Position numbers and translations under genes: made by a program. Below the pieces are notes generated by a model. That model ran no database searches. It was given only the letters and a program-made list of their open reading frames with translations, and had not been told where the DNA came from. Positions 38,782 to 47,147 of a stretch of 64,000 nt of DNA are shown piece after piece. This stretch comes from an uncultured Paracoccaceae bacterium (GTDB taxonomy: Bacteria > Pseudomonadota > Alphaproteobacteria > Rhodobacterales > Rhodobacteraceae), in the NCBI GenBank assembly GCA_947493335.1, contig CANLQO010000001.1, positions 1,798,001 to 1,862,000 of the forward strand. The letters are read 5' to 3'. The first letter of the stretch is position 1; every line of letters begins with the position of its first letter.

Positions 38782-39204
38782 TTAGCGCGGCCATCCAAAG
38801 GCGTGGGACGTGTCGCCGTGTTCCTGAAGGTGCTTCAACCGGTCAAAAGCCTCCTGAAAGGTCGGTTGGTCGGTGTCTTCGGTGTCCCATAAGACCAGTT
38901 GCGGGCCGTCGACGGTTTCAAACCACTCCTTGGCGCGTTTTAGGAACGTGCCGTGCCGTGTTTCGAATGTGTAGTCCTTCAAGGCATCAACAGAATCCCA
39001 GACCGATACAGTTGCCGAGGTACAGTCGTCGTAGCCCAAGGCACCCAATTGTTGCTCTGCAGCGATGTCTGGTATCCGCCAGATGAAGCCTTTGTGACAC
39101 TCCGCAAGACGGAAAACATCCTCCAGCGCGTCCGCAAACTCGACCATCCGGGGATCATTCAAGGGAAACCGCATACGTCCCCAGTTCATTTGTGCGATTG
39201 CCAT
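38782..39204 (-). CDS. DUF3291-family protein (ABM-fold, monooxygenase-like)
   Basis: A 140-aa soluble protein with the DUF3291 pattern: IAQMNWGRMRFPLNDPRMVEF, GFIWRIPD, ATVSVWDSVDALKDYTF, HGTFLKRAKEWFE and QLVLWDTED. The family is a dimeric ferredoxin-like barrel related to antibiotic-biosynthesis monooxygenases, without assigned chemistry. It is convergent with glyA. It marks the start of a stretch of less conserved genes. Confidence 0.82.
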   Translation of the reverse strand: MAIAQMNWGRMRFPLNDPRMVEFADALEDVFRLAECHKGFIWRIPDIAAEQQLGALGYDDCTSATVSVWDSVDALKDYTFETRHGTFLKRAKEWFETVDGPQLVLWDTEDTDQPTFQEAFDRLKHLQEHGDTSHAFGWPR

Positions 39205-39279
39205 GCAATTTCCCTTCGGTCTTTTGAGGAGGTTAGTCGCAAAGACCCAATTTTCACAGAACCGCGATGAAACAGCGCG

Positions 39280-39642
39280 TCAGAGCCAAACGACTGCGAC
39301 GACAAGCAAGAACATGATCGTCGTCACGGGTCCCCAAAGCAGACGCTCGGCTTTGGACGGGGTGATCCAGTTCATCAGCATGCTGAGCGCGCTTACGATA
39401 ACGACCGGCCAGCCTGTCCATGACGGCCAACCCGTCCACCCCCTGTCGATAGCGAGGACTGCCAAAGCCATCACGATAAGAAGACCTGCCGAAGCGAGCG
39501 CGGCGACACGCCGAGAAAACGGCAGGGCACCTTTGATTTGCCCACCTTGGGTCAGCCCGCCCCAAGGAGCACCAAATACAAGCGCGACCTGAAAACACAC
39601 AACGCCAGCGACAAAGGCGCAATAAATTGAGGACAGGGTCAT
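39280..39642 (-). CDS. Small four-span membrane protein
   Basis: A 120-aa protein with four hydrophobic segments (SIYCAFVAGVVCFQVALVFG, VAALASAGLLIVMALAVLAI, VVIVSALSMLMNWI, TTIMFLLVVAVVWL). The link GAPWGGLTQGGQIKGALP between spans 1 and 2 is the most conserved-looking part. I do not know its function. The open frame runs upstream, but the ATG at 39642 is the natural start. A 302-base gap without a recognisable gene separates it from the beta-lactamase. Confidence 0.62.
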   Translation of the reverse strand: MTLSSIYCAFVAGVVCFQVALVFGAPWGGLTQGGQIKGALPFSRRVAALASAGLLIVMALAVLAIDRGWTGWPSWTGWPVVIVSALSMLMNWITPSKAERLLWGPVTTIMFLLVVAVVWL

Positions 39643-39944
39643 TCGGTGAAGGCTCCGACAATGCCATTTTGCCATTGCAATATGGCCCCGACGGGAACCG
39701 TTCAAGACCTTGCTGGAGGAACGTTGGATCGCTTGGATCTTGACCGAGACGACCCGCGAAGATGGTGACGACATGGCAGGGTTTTGTGATGCCGGTGGGT
39801 GCATCTGTCTGATCCCCCGTCTGTCCGGTCCGTTTGCAAGGCAAGCTGGAACATGGTCTTTCTGGGTGGTCTCAAGCGACACCTCAACACGGGCAACGGC
39901 AGGTCGCAAATGCAGTGAATCCGGCTGCCAAAGGGAGAACCGGT
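39643..39944. other. Gap without a recognisable gene
   Basis: About 300 bases between two divergent genes. Short frames exist on both strands, but none has a ribosome binding site or family resemblance. It presumably holds the promoters of the membrane protein and the beta-lactamase. Confidence 0.4.
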
Positions 39945-40799
39945 TTGGAGCACGTCCATCGCCGCCTGAGCGATTTATCACGGCTGAAAGCTGTCTTTCT
40001 TCGGGGCCTGTGCGGCGCCGGATTGGCGGCGTTCGCGCTTGCGTCGCAAGTTGCGGCCGAGGCAATGGATGTGGGACCAAACCTTGCGGCGGCAGGCGGC
40101 GAGGTCGAAAATGCAACGATTGTGATCAGACGCCTGTCTGATGGCCAGCAATGGATCGCAAATCCTGACCGTGCCCAGCTGCAGTTTTCGCCCGCCTCCA
40201 CGTCGAAAGTCCCGCACAGCCTGATTGCGCTGGAAAATGGGGTGGCGACCCAAGGAAAGGTGTTTCAATGGGACGGCACAATCAGAAGCAACCGCGCGTG
40301 GAACCAGAACCAATCACTCCAATCCGCATTCCAGAGGTCGGCTGTCTGGGTGTTTCAGGACATCGCACGGGCTGCCGGGCAAAGTGTGATGTTGCACGGG
40401 CTGCGAAGCTTCGATTACGGGAATGCGGATGTGGGCAGCACCGACCAGCTTACGACTTACTGGTTGGACGACACGCTTTTGATTTCGGCGCGCGAACAGG
40501 TTGAATTCCTGTCAAAACTCGCAACAGAGACGTTGTCGCTGTCGGATGCCACATATGCCACGGCAAATGAGATCATGGTAAGCGATACGGGCGCGAATTG
40601 GACCATGCGGTCCAAGACCGGTTGGCGGTATAGCGAGATGGACATGGACATCGGATGGTTCGTCGGGTGGCTGGAATGCGCGCGCGAGACCTATGTCTTT
40701 GCCCTGAACATGGATATGCCGGACACGCGGTTCCTTTCAAAAAGAAAGGCCGTCACTTACGTCGTGCTCCAAGACATCGGGGCATTCGACTGCGACTGA
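39945..40799 (+). CDS. Class D (OXA-type) beta-lactamase
   Basis: A 284-aa secreted serine hydrolase with all class D motifs in order. STSK carries the nucleophile Ser and the Lys that is usually carboxylated, in FSPASTSKVPHSL. SAV is in FQRSAVWVFQDIA, YGN in FDYGNADVG, and KTG in MRSKTGWRY. The TTG at 39945 has AAGGGAG seven bases upstream and leads into a signal peptide (FLRGLCGAGLAAFALASQVAAEA). The expected action is periplasmic beta-lactam hydrolysis; spectrum unknown. The second motif residue is Ser in place of the frequent Phe (STFK to STSK). Confidence 0.88.
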   Translation: MEHVHRRLSDLSRLKAVFLRGLCGAGLAAFALASQVAAEAMDVGPNLAAAGGEVENATIVIRRLSDGQQWIANPDRAQLQFSPASTSKVPHSLIALENGVATQGKVFQWDGTIRSNRAWNQNQSLQSAFQRSAVWVFQDIARAAGQSVMLHGLRSFDYGNADVGSTDQLTTYWLDDTLLISAREQVEFLSKLATETLSLSDATYATANEIMVSDTGANWTMRSKTGWRYSEMDMDIGWFVGWLECARETYVFALNMDMPDTRFLSKRKAVTYVVLQDIGAFDCD

Positions 40800-40942
40800 A
40801 ATCCCGGTCCTTTCCTGCCCTTGGCCAGCACAAAAAACGTCGCAGTCGCCCCCTGCTTGGCGGAACCGCGGGTGTTGCGACTGAGCATGGCTCGGAATGC
40901 AACGGCCTTTCGCGGCTGTGGTTCCGATGCCGTTGGCGGTTA

Positions 40943-41551
40943 TCAGACGAGCCCTGCCAATTTTGCAAACGGATCATCGTCCGGGTTTCGATGCCAGGTG
41001 TATTCACATCCCAATGCCGTCTCTTCCGCTTTGGCGACACCGTATAGGTTCGCCAATGCGCCAAGCGCCATATCCATGCCAGCGGAAACGCCCGAAGACG
41101 TAAAGAACTTGCCGCTTTCGACCCATCTTGCCTGTTTCACCCAATCCACCTTGGGTGCGAGATGAACCGTGGATGTGAAGTCCAACTTGTTTGTCGTGGC
41201 CTTCCTGCCGTCCAGCACGCCCGCCATGCCGAGCACAATCGTGCCGGTACAAACCGCCATGACCCGTTCGGCATTTGCGGACACAACACGTATCCATTCG
41301 AGAATATCTGGCGTGACACATTCCTGCAGCGCGCTGTCGCCACCCGGGATGAAGAGCAGATCATATTCTGTGCGCTCTGCCATCGTGATGTCTGGCACAA
41401 TCCTTTGACCATGACGGCTTGTCACCGGATCGGCCCCAGCAGCAACGGTGATGACGTCGATTTCGTAAGCGGGATCGCCAAACATTTCGATAGGGCCGAA
41501 GTAATCCAGCGTTTGAAAACCCGGAAAAACAACGGCGGCAAGGGTTCTCAT
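40943..41551 (-). CDS. DJ-1/PfpI-family protein (isonitrile hydratase-like)
   Basis: A 202-aa single-domain DJ-1/PfpI protein. The first strand is TLAAVVFPGFQTLDYFGPIEMF; the nucleophile elbow is RVMAVCTGTIVLGMAGVLDG with Cys in AVCTG; FTSSGVSAGMDMAL follows. These are the marks of InhA/isonitrile-hydratase-like members. GAGGAGACC precedes the ATG at 41551. A broken glxA-like fragment lies divergently upstream, the usual position for its regulator. Confidence 0.88.
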   Translation of the reverse strand: MRTLAAVVFPGFQTLDYFGPIEMFGDPAYEIDVITVAAGADPVTSRHGQRIVPDITMAERTEYDLLFIPGGDSALQECVTPDILEWIRVVSANAERVMAVCTGTIVLGMAGVLDGRKATTNKLDFTSTVHLAPKVDWVKQARWVESGKFFTSSGVSAGMDMALGALANLYGVAKAEETALGCEYTWHRNPDDDPFAKLAGLV

Positions 41552-41598
41552 CTTGGTCTCCTCGATTGACTTGCTGTCTGGATAGCGGGATTGGCGTC

Positions 41599-41612
41599 TG
41601 TCATAAATGACA
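41599..41612. promoter_or_regulatory. Dyad TGTCAT-AA-ATGACA upstream of the DJ-1 gene
   Basis: A perfect 6-bp inverted repeat with a two-base centre, between the divergent DJ-1 gene and the broken glxA-like fragment. It is placed as an operator would be; the binding protein is unknown. Confidence 0.4.
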
Positions 41613-41627
41613 ATATGCGCTCTTTTC

Positions 41628-41863
41628 ATGCCAACACTCACTGACCTGATCCGGACAAACCTAATGTTGTGTTTTTGGCCTAAGGCGGCATCGTGCTGCT
41701 TGATCTTGTGGGGCCACTGCATGTGTTTTCCCGCGCGAGCGAGGACGGCACACACGACTTGGCCTACGACACCCAAATCGCTTCGATGAAGGGTGGCCCG
41801 GTTCGAACAAACACAATTGTTGCGGTGGATGATTGTCGCCCAGAACAGCGCAAGCTGTTTTAG
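41628..41863 (+). pseudogene. Broken glxA-like (AraC-type) regulator fragment
   Basis: After an ATG at 41628 the frame breaks near 41683. From 41684 the sequence reads GGIVLLDLVGPLHVFSRAS, DLAYDTQIASMKGGPV and TNTIVAVDD up to a TAG at 41861. This is the start of the DJ-1-like ligand domain of GlxA-type AraC regulators. The remaining ligand domain and the whole AraC helix-turn-helix domain are missing. The divergent DJ-1 gene has therefore lost its probable regulator. Confidence 0.65.
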
Positions 41864-41914
41864 CTCAATTGGTCTTTGAACGGTGGCGAGAGATCAAAGC
41901 GATCACATCGCGCC

Positions 41915-42300
41915 GGGCCGTCGGCGGCACGCGGGTTGGCGACCGGCACGCTGTCGTCTGGCAGTTTATCCATCCGCATTGGGAAAAGTTTCGGAAGGAT
42001 TGCCAAGACCCAAGAAATCGCCTGCCCGTCGGGGCGGGCCGGCGATGGCCCGGCGCAGCACTTGTTCCGGGCGGGGTGATCAGCGATGCGCAGGTTTGTC
42101 TGGTGTGAGCCCATAGCAACTTCGCGTGAGAGGGCCATCGTCGGCCCACGGGTTGGCGACCGAGTCTTTGTCATCTGGCATTTTATTCCTGTGTCCTTGC
42201 CGTGACCCCACAAAAGGAGCACCCAGCCTCACCAAATCGACGACCCCGGGGGTGGGCCGTCGATGGCCCGGCGCTGCGCTTGTTCCGGGCCGGGACAGGT
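41915..42300. repeat. Diverged tandem direct repeat, unit about 217 bases
   Basis: GGCCGTCGGCGGC-ACGCGGGTTGGCGACC (from about 41915) recurs as GGCCATCGTCGGCCCACGGGTTGGCGACC (from about 42132). The block GGCGATGGCCCGGCGC then ACTTGTTCCGGGC (from 42041) recurs as TCGATGGCCCGGCGC then GCTTGTTCCGGGC (from 42260). The offsets are 217-218 bases. Each unit contains a GGGCC-N6-GGCCC hairpin. No gene was found inside. Confidence 0.6.
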
Positions 42301-42575
42301 TTCAGTGGCAGCAAAGTCCGCGAACCTGCCATTTATCGCCCGCACCATTGGGCCGGATCGCGCAGAGGGTGGCTTGGTTTCGCGAGGTGTCTGCAAGGGC
42401 GTCTCTTTTGAACATTCGGACGTTGGGGATAGGTTGATCCTGCGCGGAAAGTGACATGTCCCGACGTGCCCTTTGCCGTCTGATTTGGCGGGGCGCTCCA
42501 TCCGGGGCGATGGCGTGTGTGCCGCAGCGGTTGGCGGCGACACCGTCCTGTAAAGACCTTGCGGCCCCTGCCAAA
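42301..42575. other. Gap without a recognisable gene
   Basis: About 275 bases between the tandem repeat and the Popeye-like gene. Short frames are present on both strands, but none has family resemblance or a convincing start. No terminator-like hairpin was seen. Confidence 0.35.
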
Positions 42576-43268
42576 TCAACCTGCCCGTTCCCGCTCAATC
42601 TGTTTGGCAGCCGGGGCGACGGCCAGCGCCACTTTGCGCGCCAGATCACGCGAGATAACGGCATCAAGCGCCAGTTTGATCTGGGGTTTGCGCGCAGCAG
42701 CGGTGTTGAGCTTGCTGACATCCCATTCCAGAACCTCGGCCCCGGCGGGCAAGGTCGTGGTGGCCGCAGAGCCTTTCCCGGTCAGATAGGCCACCTCCCC
42801 CACAAAGATCCGTTCTGCCATGGGAAAGCTGGTGCCCATCTTCGTCACAACCGGCATGCCGGAAATCACGTAATAAATGCTGTCGAGCCGCGCGCCTTCC
42901 CGGGTGACAATGGTTTCTTTGTCCAGCACCCGGCGTTTTGACAGGCGCATCAGCTTGCGGAAATCACCCGGGCGCAGGGGCTGAAAGTCGGGGTAGACGT
43001 CATCAAACCCACGCGGCACGGCGAACTGCGCATCGCGCAGAAGCAGACCAATCATCCCGATCACATTGGCCGCAGTAATCAGCAATGTGGTGTATATCGC
43101 GCCCCAGAGCGGCGTTTCCGCGACGGTGGCATAATAGGCGATGTAGGCCATTGAGCCTGCAAAGATCATCAGGCGCAGCGCCATCTGATTGATAATCAGA
43201 TAGCCCAGCGCGTAAAAGCCGCCCGCCAGTACAATCAGCACCCCCGGCGTCAGAATATCCCAGATCAC
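42576..43268 (-). CDS. Popeye-like membrane protein with cyclic-nucleotide-binding fold
   Basis: A 230-aa protein. Three hydrophobic spans at the N-terminus (GVLIVLAGGFYALGYLII, LRLMIFAGSMAYIAYYATV, LLITAANVIGMIGLLL) precede a cNMP-binding-like jelly roll (RLSKRRVLDKETIVTREGARLDSIYYVISGMPVV, read in parts, then IFVGEVAYLTGKGSA). The layout matches POPDC proteins. The phosphate-binding cassette is degenerate, so nucleotide binding is uncertain. GGGGGAA lies before a GTG at 43268, preferred over the ATG at 43313. Confidence 0.7.
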   Translation of the reverse strand: MIWDILTPGVLIVLAGGFYALGYLIINQMALRLMIFAGSMAYIAYYATVAETPLWGAIYTTLLITAANVIGMIGLLLRDAQFAVPRGFDDVYPDFQPLRPGDFRKLMRLSKRRVLDKETIVTREGARLDSIYYVISGMPVVTKMGTSFPMAERIFVGEVAYLTGKGSAATTTLPAGAEVLEWDVSKLNTAAARKPQIKLALDAVISRDLARKVALAVAPAAKQIERERAG

Positions 43269-43480
43269 AGCAACTTCCCCCAATCGTCCGCCCCACAGGA
43301 CAGAAAGATGCAAACGCTTGCAAACACATTTGCGACATTTCGACCGGTTTCTGGCTCACGCGCGTTTGACCCGACGCGATTGCCATTTGCGTTGCACACC
43401 ATGCGTCCTACATAGTTGATAGAGCGACACGATGGGGCAGCGCTTTGCTGCCGTTGCGACGACATTCAAGGGAGAGAGCA

Positions 43481-44983
43481 GTGACATCTCAGGTTTTGAC
43501 ACTCCAACACCACCACCAGGACACGACCGGGCGGCTCCGCCTGTGGTTCACCGGCATCGCCATTGCCGCTGGATTGGCGCTGGCCCAAACCGCGCCTGCC
43601 TATGCACAGGAACGCCCCGCGACCTTTGCCGATCTGGCCGAACAGGTCAGCCCTTCTGTGGTGAATATCACCACCTCGACAACCGTAGCAGGCCGGACCG
43701 CACCCGAAGGACTGGTGCCCGAAGGCTCTCCGTTTGAGGATTTCTTTAACGATCTGGAAAATGGCCCGCGCGGCGCGCCGCGCCGGTCTTCGGCATTGGG
43801 ATCGGGCTTTGTAATCTCGGCTGACGGCTACATCGTGACCAATAACCACGTGATTGAGGGCGCCGACGAGATCGAGATTGAGTTCTTCCCCGGCGATGGT
43901 CAGCCAAGCGAGCTTCTTCCGGCTGAACTGGTGGGCACAGATCCCAATACCGACATCGCCCTGCTTAAGGTCGAATACGATACCCCGCTGCAATTTGTGG
44001 AATTCGGTGACAGCGACGCCGTGGGCGCACGCGTCGGTGATTGGGTCATGGCGATGGGCAACCCGCTTGGTCAGGGCTTTTCCGTCAGCGCGGGCATCGT
44101 TTCTGCCCGCAACCGCGCGCTGTCCGGCACCTATGACGACTACATCCAGACCGACGCGGCGATCAACCGCGGCAACTCTGGCGGGCCGCTTTTCAACATG
44201 GATGGCGAGGTTATCGGTGTGAACACCGCGATCCTGTCGCCCAATGGCGGTTCAATCGGGATCGGCTTTTCGATGTCATCGGCAGTTGTGACCAATGTGG
44301 TCGATCAGCTGAAGGAATTTGGCGAAACCCGCCGTGGCTGGCTGGGTGTGCGCATCCAGGATGTGACACCTGATATGGTTGACGCCATCGAAGGGCTGGA
44401 TATGGCCCGGGGTGCGCTGATCACCGATGTGCCCCCCGGTCCGGCAGCGGATGCCGGTATGTTGGCCGGTGACGTGATCCTGACGTTTGATGGCAATGAC
44501 GTGCCTGACACCCGCGATCTGGTCCGCATGGTGGGCAACAGCCCGGTGGGCAAAGAGGTGCCCGTTGTGGTGCTACGCGATGGCGCAAACGCGGATCTGC
44601 TGGTGACACTCGGCCGTCGTGAAACCGATGAGGCCGTGGCCTTCCCGGCATCAGAAGAAGCCCCAGCCGCGCCGGAAGAGGCCGACATTCTGGGCCTGAC
44701 CCTGTCAGAGATCACCGATGAACTGACCGATCAGTTCAGCCTTTCGGTCACCGAGGGTCTTGTGATCACCGCGATTGATCCCGACTCAGAGGCCGCATCC
44801 AAAGGGCTTTTGCAGGGGGACGTCATCACCGAGGCCGGTCAGCAGGCCGTGACAACGGTCGAAGACTTCAACGCCCGGATCACCGAAGCCACCGAAGCGG
44901 GCCGCAAATCGCTTTTGCTGCTGGTGCGGCGTGGCGGCGACCCGCGCTTTGTTGCGCTGTCGCTTGAGGCGGCGAACGAATAG
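43481..44983 (+). CDS. degP: Periplasmic serine protease DegP/HtrA (Do family)
   Basis: A 500-aa envelope quality-control protease. A signal peptide (LWFTGIAIAAGLALAQTAPAYAQ) comes first. The catalytic triad is visible as His in VTNNHVIEGA, Asp in DPNTDIALLKV and Ser in INRGNSGGPLFN. Two PDZ domains follow (RGWLGVRIQDV with AADAGMLAGDVIL, and LGLTLSEITDEL with AASKGLLQGDVI). Both PDZ domains point to a DegP/DegQ-type cage. GTG at 43481 with AAGGGAGAG upstream is preferred over an upstream ATG. Confidence 0.93.
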   Translation: MTSQVLTLQHHHQDTTGRLRLWFTGIAIAAGLALAQTAPAYAQERPATFADLAEQVSPSVVNITTSTTVAGRTAPEGLVPEGSPFEDFFNDLENGPRGAPRRSSALGSGFVISADGYIVTNNHVIEGADEIEIEFFPGDGQPSELLPAELVGTDPNTDIALLKVEYDTPLQFVEFGDSDAVGARVGDWVMAMGNPLGQGFSVSAGIVSARNRALSGTYDDYIQTDAAINRGNSGGPLFNMDGEVIGVNTAILSPNGGSIGIGFSMSSAVVTNVVDQLKEFGETRRGWLGVRIQDVTPDMVDAIEGLDMARGALITDVPPGPAADAGMLAGDVILTFDGNDVPDTRDLVRMVGNSPVGKEVPVVVLRDGANADLLVTLGRRETDEAVAFPASEEAPAAPEEADILGLTLSEITDELTDQFSLSVTEGLVITAIDPDSEAASKGLLQGDVITEAGQQAVTTVEDFNARITEATEAGRKSLLLLVRRGGDPRFVALSLEAANE

Positions 44984-45008
44984 GCCGCCATATATTTGGC
45001 GATCAAGC

Positions 45009-45034
45009 GGGCGGGCCCTTGGGTCCGCCCTTTT
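45009..45034 (+). terminator. Rho-independent terminator of degP
   Basis: GGGCGGGCCC (45009-45018) and GGGTCCGCCC (45021-45030) pair over 10 bases with one G-T wobble and are followed by TTTT. Confidence 0.75.
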
Positions 45035-45190
45035 CATACGGGCCAGCCCGTCCATGCGCGGGTCTGAGCAACTGTTGTGTTTCGTGAATTGCATCGCCCG
45101 CGCGGGTTGGGCATGATTGCGGCAAATCAACGAACGGCCCAGTGACACCGGACCAATCCGGGCGGGCCAAACAAAGCAGGCAAGCCACAT

Positions 45191-45493
45191 ATGCGGATCA
45201 TGGGTGCACTTTTGATATTGGCGATGGTCGGGTCCTGCGGCAGCCGGGTCACGGGCGAGATTGGCAAGGCCTGCGTCGCTTCGGACCGGTCAGCGGCGAA
45301 CCCAAGGCTGTGTTCCTGCATCCAGCAGGCGGCAAACCGGCACCTGAACCAGCGCGATCAGGAATTGGCGGCAACCTTCTTTGCCGATGAAGAGCTGGCC
45401 AATGACATCAAGATCAATGACAGCCGGAGCGCTGATGCCTTTTGGGAAAGGTATCGCGAATTCACGAGGACTGCGCAGCGGTCGTGTCGCTGA
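45191..45493 (+). CDS. Small putative lipoprotein
   Basis: A 100-aa protein with a short lipoprotein-like signal (MRIMGALLILAMVGSCGS). The mature part is helical with three further cysteines (GKACVAS, RLCSCIQQ) and ends RTAQRSCR. HLNQRDQELAATFFAD resembles a helical pattern seen in small periplasmic proteins. I do not recognise a family. Its 3' end overlaps the convergent phosphatase gene by 32 bases. Confidence 0.6.
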   Translation: MRIMGALLILAMVGSCGSRVTGEIGKACVASDRSAANPRLCSCIQQAANRHLNQRDQELAATFFADEELANDIKINDSRSADAFWERYREFTRTAQRSCR

Positions 45494-45890
45494 TCAGCGC
45501 TGCCGCGGCGCGTTCAATCAAGTCCAGCGCCCCGACAAAATCGCGGGTATAATAGGGATCCGGCACATCGCTGTCGGCAAAGAGCCGCACAGGTGTGGCG
45601 TTGCCGGGCGGGCGTTGTTCTTCGATGTCGGCAAGGTTGTCGGCATCCATCGCAAGGATGAGATCAAAAGCGTCAAAATCGGCTTGCGTGAACTGGCGCG
45701 CCCGCAGGCCAGAGATATCGATGCCGCGCGCCAGAGCGGCGGCCTGCATCAAAGGATAGGGTTCATCCCCCACATGCCAACCGCCCGTGCCAGCGCTATC
45801 AATTGTCCAATCCGGAGCCAGCCGCCGCAACGCGCCCTCTGCCGCCGGAGAGCGGCAGATATTGCCCAGACAGACGCAAAGCACCTTCAC
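45462..45890 (-). CDS. Low-molecular-weight protein-tyrosine phosphatase
   Basis: A 142-aa phosphatase. The P-loop CLGNICRSP (C-x5-R-S) is at the N-terminus, with the general acid Asp in SDVPDPYYTRDF. SAGTGGWHVGDEP is the conserved second segment. It acts in the cytosol on phosphotyrosine or low-molecular-weight arsenate-type substrates; with no exopolysaccharide genes nearby, its partner kinase is not apparent. It overlaps the upstream membrane-protein gene by ATGA. Confidence 0.93.
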   Translation of the reverse strand: MKVLCVCLGNICRSPAAEGALRRLAPDWTIDSAGTGGWHVGDEPYPLMQAAALARGIDISGLRARQFTQADFDAFDLILAMDADNLADIEEQRPPGNATPVRLFADSDVPDPYYTRDFVGALDLIERAAAALISDTTAAQSS

Positions 45891-46312
45891 CGCAAGACGC
45901 CACGCCGGGTCATCGCCCGGGCGTAGAGGTAGAGGATGATCAGCACGACGTAGATTGCGAGGGTGAAAAGCATCGCCCCCATGCCTGCATCACGCATTGG
46001 GCTGCTGTCGGCGATGACGAATGAATAGATCGAAGCGATCACCAAGCCCAGAAACGACATGCCAAAGGCGGACGGGGCCAGTCGGCTACGCAGCAACAGC
46101 AGCAAGGCCCCGATCAATGAGAACCACACCCCGATCGCCCAGGCGGCCGAATACCAGGCCGGGGCGGCATCCAGAAAGGCCATGCCCCCTTCCGGCATCT
46201 GCGAGATATAGCTTTCCATGCGGAACTTGACCGCGACGTAGTCAAAAACGCCGCCAAAGTTCCAAATCAGCGCCAGAACGCCGATGATCCAAAGGTGAAT
46301 GGGTGTCTTCAT
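45887..46312 (-). CDS. Conserved four-span membrane protein
   Basis: A 141-aa protein with four hydrophobic segments (IHLWIIGVLALIWNFGGVFDY, WAIGVWFSLIGALLLLL, FGMSFLGLVIASIYSFVI, AMLFTLAIYVVLIILYLYA). The first span and the linker VKFRMESYISQMPEGG are characteristic of a family common in proteobacteria, function unknown. The ATG at 46312 was chosen over an ATG at 46333. Its end overlaps the phosphatase start (ATGA), so the two are coupled. Confidence 0.75.
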   Translation of the reverse strand: MKTPIHLWIIGVLALIWNFGGVFDYVAVKFRMESYISQMPEGGMAFLDAAPAWYSAAWAIGVWFSLIGALLLLLRSRLAPSAFGMSFLGLVIASIYSFVIADSSPMRDAGMGAMLFTLAIYVVLIILYLYARAMTRRGVLR

Positions 46313-46363
46313 TTTGGCCCTCGTAACTTGCACACGCGAAGGCTAGCACGACGCATTGGGTTT

Positions 46364-47071
46364 TCAGAAGACCAGATTGCCCCGCATCATGTGGTAATGC
46401 GCCCGGGGCGAGGGGATGAAGAACAGGATCCAGCCCCAGTAGACATAGGCAAAGATCGCGGCGGGGATCCAGATCAGCGACAGGATCAGCCCGACGCCGC
46501 CGGTGACACGCTGCGCCAGATCGCTGGGCAGGACCCGCAACAGTGCCAGATGCAGAAGCTTGCCACCATCAAGCGGCTGAACCGGGATCAGGTTGAACAC
46601 GAAGAACGCCAGATTGATCCATGCAAAGACGCTCAGCCACCAGATCGCCTCTTGCGCGATAAAGCCTATCGGACCGGAAGCACCCAGAAGGCCCGGCAAC
46701 ACGAGCACCGCGGCAAACAGCAAGACGCCGGAGATCGCCCAAAGCGCGAGGTTCACCAAAGGCCCCATGAGCACGATCAGTTCGTCCTGTCGGCGGCTGG
46801 GGCTTTGAGCATGTTCACAAAAACCGCCACCGCCGTGCAGGACCACCCGGCGCACGGGAACCCCCTGCACAAGACAGCCCCAAGCATGACCCAACTCATG
46901 CAGATAGATTGAACCCCCTAACAGGATCGCAAAGATCATCCCGTCCAGAAGCCCACCATCCAGCGACATATAGAGCAGGAAACCACCCAGAAAGAGGATG
47001 GACTGGTCAATCTCGACCCGCACGCCCCATGGGCCACGGAACGTGGTCAGGGTATTTCCATCCTGAAACAT
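46364..47071 (-). CDS. Site-2 protease-family metalloprotease (M50)
   Basis: A 235-aa membrane protein with the zinc motif in YLHELGHAWGCL (HExxH). The third ligand motif is in FNLIPVQPLDGGKLLHL, with Asp in LDGG. Hydrophobic spans surround both. LHGGGGFCEH and LIVLMGPLVNLAL are further family marks. No PDZ domain is present, so it is the compact class. Substrate unknown; related proteases cut anti-sigma factors. Confidence 0.88.
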   Translation of the reverse strand: MFQDGNTLTTFRGPWGVRVEIDQSILFLGGFLLYMSLDGGLLDGMIFAILLGGSIYLHELGHAWGCLVQGVPVRRVVLHGGGGFCEHAQSPSRRQDELIVLMGPLVNLALWAISGVLLFAAVLVLPGLLGASGPIGFIAQEAIWWLSVFAWINLAFFVFNLIPVQPLDGGKLLHLALLRVLPSDLAQRVTGGVGLILSLIWIPAAIFAYVYWGWILFFIPSPRAHYHMMRGNLVF

Positions 47072-47147
47072 GCGCGTGCCTCTCGCCTTGTGTTGCGATT
47101 TTGCTAATCTGACGATGCGGCAGGACTAGGGCAGAGGCGGGGCGAAA

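Noticed and set aside
37205-38794. 529-codon reverse frame opposite glyA
   Set aside because: Antisense shadow of glyA; it also crosses the glyA terminator.
40753-41064. Reverse frame between the beta-lactamase and the DJ-1 gene
   Set aside because: Overlaps both convergent gene ends and has no recognisable protein features.
42456-42941. Forward frame of 161 codons opposite the Popeye-like gene
   Set aside because: It is largely the antisense of a well-supported gene, with no family resemblance.
45887-47071. Arsenic- or stress-type operon around the LMW phosphatase and M50 protease
   Set aside because: The two genes are separated by a 51-bp gap and no shared pathway is evident.
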